From positions 1 to 8,567 of the forward strand of contig DATANR010000045.1 in the NCBI GenBank assembly GCA_036266155.1: 8,567 bases of DNA, in the 5' to 3' direction. The translations under genes were made by a program, and so were the position numbers. Shown here piece after piece: positions 5,558 to 8,567 of the stretch. Each line of letters begins with the position of its first letter. Position 1 is the stretch's first letter. Source of the stretch: SIAJ01 sp036266155 (GTDB taxonomy: Bacteria > Planctomycetota > Planctomycetia > Gemmatales > Gemmataceae). Below the pieces are notes generated by a model. It was given only the letters and a program-made list of their open reading frames with translations. It was not told where the DNA came from and did no database searches.

Positions 5558-6340
5558 CTACCAAAGAGTGTACCCGCCATCGATCACTAGCGCCGCCCCG
5601 GTCATGTAGCGAGCAGCATCGCTGGTCAGGTACACGGCCAGAGGCCCAAGGTCCTCGGGAACACCAAATCGCCCCATCGGGATCTGCGCTTGAAACTCGG
5701 TGATGACCTCCGGGTGAAGCGCCTGCCACCGGCGGTTCGGCTCCGTCATGAAGCCGCCTGGCAAAATCGCATTCACGGTAATGCCGTGCGGATCCCAATC
5801 GGCCGCCACAGCTCGTGTGAACTGAACCACGGCCGCCTTGGCCGCCTCGTACTGCCGACCGCCGATCTTTCGCCCAGCCACCAGTGCGTTAATGGACGCT
5901 ACATTGATCACGCGCCCGCCATGACCGCGTTCGACCATTGCGCCGCCAATCAGCTTGGTACACAGGAACACGCTTGTCAGGTTGAGGTTGATCAACTCCT
6001 GCCAAGTGTCGAGCGGCAGATCTTGGGTCGGCATGTTTACCCGCCGACCTCCGGCATTGTTGATGAGAATGTTGATCGGGCCAAACTCGGTCAGGGCTTT
6101 GTGACAGGCCGCCTCGCACTCGGCCGGGATGCTCACATCCGCTCGGATGGTCAAGGCACTCCGGCCGTGTGCGCGGATGTCAGCGGCGGTTTGCTCCAGG
6201 CTGTCCGAGTCGCGGCCCACCAAAGCGACGTCCGCACCGACTTCGGCACAGGCCAACGCCATTTCTCGGCCGAGTCCGCGACTGCCGCCGGTGATAAACA
6301 GTCGCTTGCCGGTCAATTGGAAGCGATCCAAAACGCCCAT
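5558..6340 (-). CDS. Short-chain dehydrogenase/reductase (SDR), classical type
   Basis: This is a complete 260-aa NAD(P)-dependent oxidoreductase of the classical SDR family. The cofactor-binding glycine motif is TGGSRGLG (17-24). NNAG is at 94-97, the catalytic serine is S149 in VINVASINAL, and the catalytic pair is Y164/K168 in QYEAAKAAV. The C-terminal end of the fold (YMTGAALVIDGGYTLW) is intact. The opening LDRFQLTGKRLFITGGSRGLG and overall layout recall gluconate 5-dehydrogenase and 2-deoxygluconate 3-dehydrogenase (KduD) types, or FabG-like ketoreductases. The substrate cannot be fixed from sequence. The arginine in VGRDSD (41-46) after the second strand would favour NADP(H). The ATG at 6338-6340 has GGAG about 7 nt upstream. 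The truncated DUF1559 gene ends 61 bp upstream. No partner gene that would define a sugar-acid pathway is visible. Confidence 0.9.
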   Translation of the reverse strand: MGVLDRFQLTGKRLFITGGSRGLGREMALACAEVGADVALVGRDSDSLEQTAADIRAHGRSALTIRADVSIPAECEAACHKALTEFGPINILINNAGGRRVNMPTQDLPLDTWQELINLNLTSVFLCTKLIGGAMVERGHGGRVINVASINALVAGRKIGGRQYEAAKAAVVQFTRAVAADWDPHGITVNAILPGGFMTEPNRRWQALHPEVITEFQAQIPMGRFGVPEDLGPLAVYLTSDAARYMTGAALVIDGGYTLW

Positions 6341-6401
6341 GGTGGCTCTCCGTCATTCGTCACGCACGTAGCGAAACATTCCAGACGGAGGCTGCATCGC
6401 C

Positions 6402-7074
6402 TTACCAATCCGAACCCAGGACCTCGCCTCCTGCTCTCGTAATCGCGGCTTTCAGAGTCGTGGCCGACAACGTCGTCAGATCTAGCGTCCGCACCGAGCC
6501 ATCGCAGAGGACCGCCAACGGCTTTGCGCCGTACGCCTTGCCGATGTCCGGAAGATCCTTCTTCTCATCGAACGGCAGGTCCACGGGCTTAGTCCACGCG
6601 ACAGCCACGCTGCTCTCGATGGCCAAGATCGTGTTGGACAACCCGTCGGTGATTGAGAATATTCGCAGTTCTTGGCCCTGCTCGAATACGGAGCCCGGCC
6701 CGGCAAATCCTTGATAGACCGTATGACCAGGCAACTTCACACGGACACGTGGCGAATTGAACGCGGTCGGCATCTTGACGAGCAGTTTCTTGTTGGCCTC
6801 GCTATCCCACGGCTGATCGAGTTTGAACTGCTTGTAGAGTTCCGCCTGTTCGAGGTACGGAAGCAAACGGATACGCCAACTGAGCAGCAACTTGCCATCC
6901 TTGTCAGTGATGTCATTGGGAAATTTGCTATCGTGGTCATCCATATACGCATGGACCGCGAGCGCCAGTCGCTTAAGGTTGTCCATGCTGGCCGCTCGCG
7001 CCTTGTCCGCATCTCCGTCCGCCGGTTCGGCAGCCACGCCCGCCTCGGGCACCTTGTCGAGTGCTTCACCCTTA
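6402..7074 (-). pseudogene. DUF1559 protein, 5' end removed by an IS1182-type element
   Basis: The surviving part covers a DUF1559 domain typical of planctomycetes: NLKRLALAVHAYMDDHDSKFPND is the usual 'NLKQIGLALHNYH...FPP' helix. It is followed by LSWRIRLLPYLEQAELYKQF, QPWDSEANKKLL, a GPGSVFE turn, ITDGLSNTILAIES, and the C-terminal LCDGSVRTLDLTTLSATTLKAAITRAGGE. DUF1559 proteins often start with a type IV pilin-like N-terminus or follow a longer N-terminal region. Here everything before about 7074 is insertion-sequence DNA. The frame stays open into the element (to 7130), so a fused start inside the IS end is possible. An internal ATG at 6984-6986 could also be used, but I see no ribosome-binding site there. 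The C-terminal end looks intact. Confidence 0.75.
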
Positions 7075-7091
7075 GCAGCCCGTTGAAGTAA
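7075..7091 (+). repeat. Left terminal inverted repeat of the IS1182-type element
   Basis: Seventeen bases pair with the right-end repeat at 8550-8566 with two mismatches. The repeat lies 20 nt past the transposase stop codon and also encodes part of the open frame that leads into the DUF1559 remnant. Confidence 0.8.
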
Positions 7092-7110
7092 CCAGATTCC
7101 ACGCGACACT

Positions 7111-8493
7111 TCAGGTTGCCAGACGAACAACTTGAAATTGTTCGTAGCGCCGCCACCGCTTAATGCTCACGCCGAGCTGGGCCAACCAATTTTTTGACGC
7201 TCGGCCGAGCCGCCGGAGCAGCGATTGCGCAAGCGCAACAAGAGCGCCACCGCCTTGCAGGCACCTCGGTTTGCCAATCCCGGTCAGTTGGCGCAGAATC
7301 CGACCCAAGTTGTGGGCGGCCGCCGCAATCACGTAACGCTTGGTCACATTCACCAAGCCACGAAGATGACTGCGCCGCGATCCACCCGTTTCGCAAATGT
7401 GCGCGAACGTCCGCTCGACCACCTCACTCCGACGCCGTTGCAATGCCTTGCCCTTCGCTCGCTTCATCCGTCGGCGATTGTTCCGGAGCGCCTGCTGCTC
7501 GGCCTTCGACTTGTTGGACAGCTTGAGCCGGTGCTGCCGCTGCGGTTCCGGGATGTACGTCCGCACATCGAGACTGTCGCTCAACTCGATGGTCGACGCG
7601 GCATGATAGCCCTTGTCCGCCGCCGCTTCCTGGATCGTCGTGTTGCTGCCCACCGCATTCAAGTGAAGCTGGGCGGCCGCGACACTGTCGACCAAGGTCG
7701 CGGCATCGCCATGATCCGCCGGGCGAATCTCGGCTGCCAACACCAGGTCGCTTTCCAGGTCGACCACGTGCTCGGCCTTGTAAGCCAGATGCGTCGTGCC
7801 GTCCTTCATGTGCGCGATCCGCGCGTCCGGATCGGTCGCCGATTGCCACTCGGCGTTGCTGACTTTCTTGTTCTTCCGCTTCTTGTCGAAGCGCCGCACG
7901 TCCTCGTCCGAAGGCTGGTCCTCGGGGCCGATCACGCCTTCCTCGCGCATCAGACGGGTCACATACTCCTTCCAGTCTTCACCCGTGTCACGCCGCACGA
8001 TGCTCTTCATCGCCGCGTTGGCTTCCAGCGTTGTGCTGTCCACACCGACCGTCTTGCCCGCGATCAGCTTCTTCGCCGCCGCGATCCCCAGCACGAACTC
8101 GAACACTTCCGTGAAGACTTCCGCTGGCAGCCGCTTGCGCGTGTTAGTTAACGTTGAATGATCGGGCGTCCGCTCGTCCAACGAGATCCCCAGGAACTGT
8201 CGGAGCGACAGGCTGTCCGAACAGCGCCACGCAATGCCGCGTTGCGAATCGAGACCTTCGAAGTAGCCGATCAGCAGCATGCGGAAGTACACGCCCGGCG
8301 GCAGGCTCGGTTGGCCGCGATTCTCTTCACATTCGTAGAAGGGCTGACAGCGCGTCTCGATCCAGTGGTCGAACTGCGCCTCGGCCAAGAGCGCATTGAG
8401 CTGTTGGTAGAAGGGGTGGCCACAGGACGGAATCAAGCGGTCGGTGGCAATGAACAACGACTCTTGCTGTGGCTTCCGCTTACCCATCGCCAT
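7111..8493 (-). CDS. IS1182-family DDE transposase (460 aa)
   Basis: The frame appears intact and of normal family length. The N-terminal DUF772-like domain includes HPFYQQLNALLAEAQFDHWIE (26-46), LPPGVYFRMLLIGYFEGLDSQRGIAWRC (64-91) and LGISLDERTPDHSTLT (101-116). The RNase H-like DDE core shows D152 in GKTVGVDSTTLEANA, D293 in AADKGYH and E360 in VVERTFAH. A charged insert (about 165-215) lies between the first two acids. The C-terminus is arginine-rich. I choose the ATG at 8491-8493, preceded by GGGAG with 7-nt spacing; a second ATG two codons on is also possible. With both ends and all three acids present, the element may be mobile. Confidence 0.92.
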   Translation of the reverse strand: MAMGKRKPQQESLFIATDRLIPSCGHPFYQQLNALLAEAQFDHWIETRCQPFYECEENRGQPSLPPGVYFRMLLIGYFEGLDSQRGIAWRCSDSLSLRQFLGISLDERTPDHSTLTNTRKRLPAEVFTEVFEFVLGIAAAKKLIAGKTVGVDSTTLEANAAMKSIVRRDTGEDWKEYVTRLMREEGVIGPEDQPSDEDVRRFDKKRKNKKVSNAEWQSATDPDARIAHMKDGTTHLAYKAEHVVDLESDLVLAAEIRPADHGDAATLVDSVAAAQLHLNAVGSNTTIQEAAADKGYHAASTIELSDSLDVRTYIPEPQRQHRLKLSNKSKAEQQALRNNRRRMKRAKGKALQRRRSEVVERTFAHICETGGSRRSHLRGLVNVTKRYVIAAAAHNLGRILRQLTGIGKPRCLQGGGALVALAQSLLRRLGRASKNWLAQLGVSIKRWRRYEQFQVVRLAT

Positions 8494-8549
8494 CGCTCGA
8501 CTCCCGACGCGAAGCGTTGCACGTGGACAAGATTAGCGCAATGAAGGCA

Positions 8550-8566
8550 TTACTTCAACAGGCTGT
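8550..8566 (-). repeat. Right terminal inverted repeat of the IS1182-type element
   Basis: This is the inverted copy of 7075-7091 with two mismatches. It sits 57 nt upstream of the transposase start and at the window edge. Confidence 0.8.
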
Positions 8567-8567
8567 T

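Larger units (their letters stand above)
7075..8567 (-). mobile_element. IS1182-type insertion sequence (about 1.49 kb)
   Basis: The element is bounded by imperfect terminal inverted repeats. Left is GCAGCCCGTTGAAGTAA (7075-7091); the right end read inward on the minus strand is ACAGCCTGTTGAAGTAA (8566-8550), with 15 of 17 identical. One transposase gene fills nearly all of the space between them. The right end coincides with the window edge, so a base or two may be missing and any target duplication cannot be checked. The left end interrupts the DUF1559 gene. Confidence 0.85.

Noticed and set aside
7225..8151. Plus-strand open frame of 308 codons opposite the IS1182 transposase
   Set aside because: It is antisense to a well-supported transposase, and its composition (rich in Arg, His, Leu) is what high-GC antisense frames give. 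No motif was seen.
1..8567. CRISPR array, tRNA or rRNA gene
   Set aside because: I saw no regularly spaced repeats, no cloverleaf with the TTCGA arm in context, and no ribosomal RNA signature on either strand.

Overview
The window looks like accessory DNA from a planctomycete, probably of the Gemmataceae. That placement is an inference from the high GC content, a DUF1559 protein, a secreted thioredoxin-fold protein with acidic metal-binding-type loops, and the density and type of insertion sequences. It was not checked by any search. Every gene I can support lies on the minus strand, so the region is described here from right to left, in the direction of transcription.

Right part (8567 to 6402): an IS1182-type element of about 1.49 kb with near-perfect terminal inverted repeats and an apparently intact 460-aa DDE transposase. 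Its left end cuts into a DUF1559 gene, of which only the C-terminal two thirds or so remain. Middle (6340 to 4249): two intact chromosomal-type genes, a classical short-chain dehydrogenase/reductase and a secreted protein with a C-terminal thioredoxin fold (CMPC) and two acidic calcium-binding-type loops.

Centre (4203 to 1271): a family A DNA polymerase gene with an active-looking 3'-5' exonuclease and no 5' nuclease domain. An IS110 element of about 1214 bp has split it after codon 13. Joining the flanks at a shared TATA restores an uninterrupted frame, which fixes the ends of the element. The element has almost no 3' non-coding sequence (about 17 nt) and about 245 nt of 5' non-coding sequence. 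Within that leader I find a 5' stem-loop followed by an internal-loop hairpin. The two loop strands match the left and right flanks of this very insertion site (10/11 and 9/9 nt), on opposite DNA strands and in the topology of an IS110 bridge RNA target-binding loop. This is the most interesting signal in the window.

Left part (1077 to 1): a short protein with a TIR-like or nucleotide-hydrolase-like domain of the kind often fused to pentapeptide repeats, then a DinB-family gene that is both frameshifted and truncated, then the start of an IS630-type element that runs off the window. Before the insertions the layout was probably DUF1559 - SDR - thioredoxin-like - polA-like - TIR-like - dinB-like, all in one direction. 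It has since been hit by three unrelated insertion sequences, all with transposases in the same orientation as the host genes.
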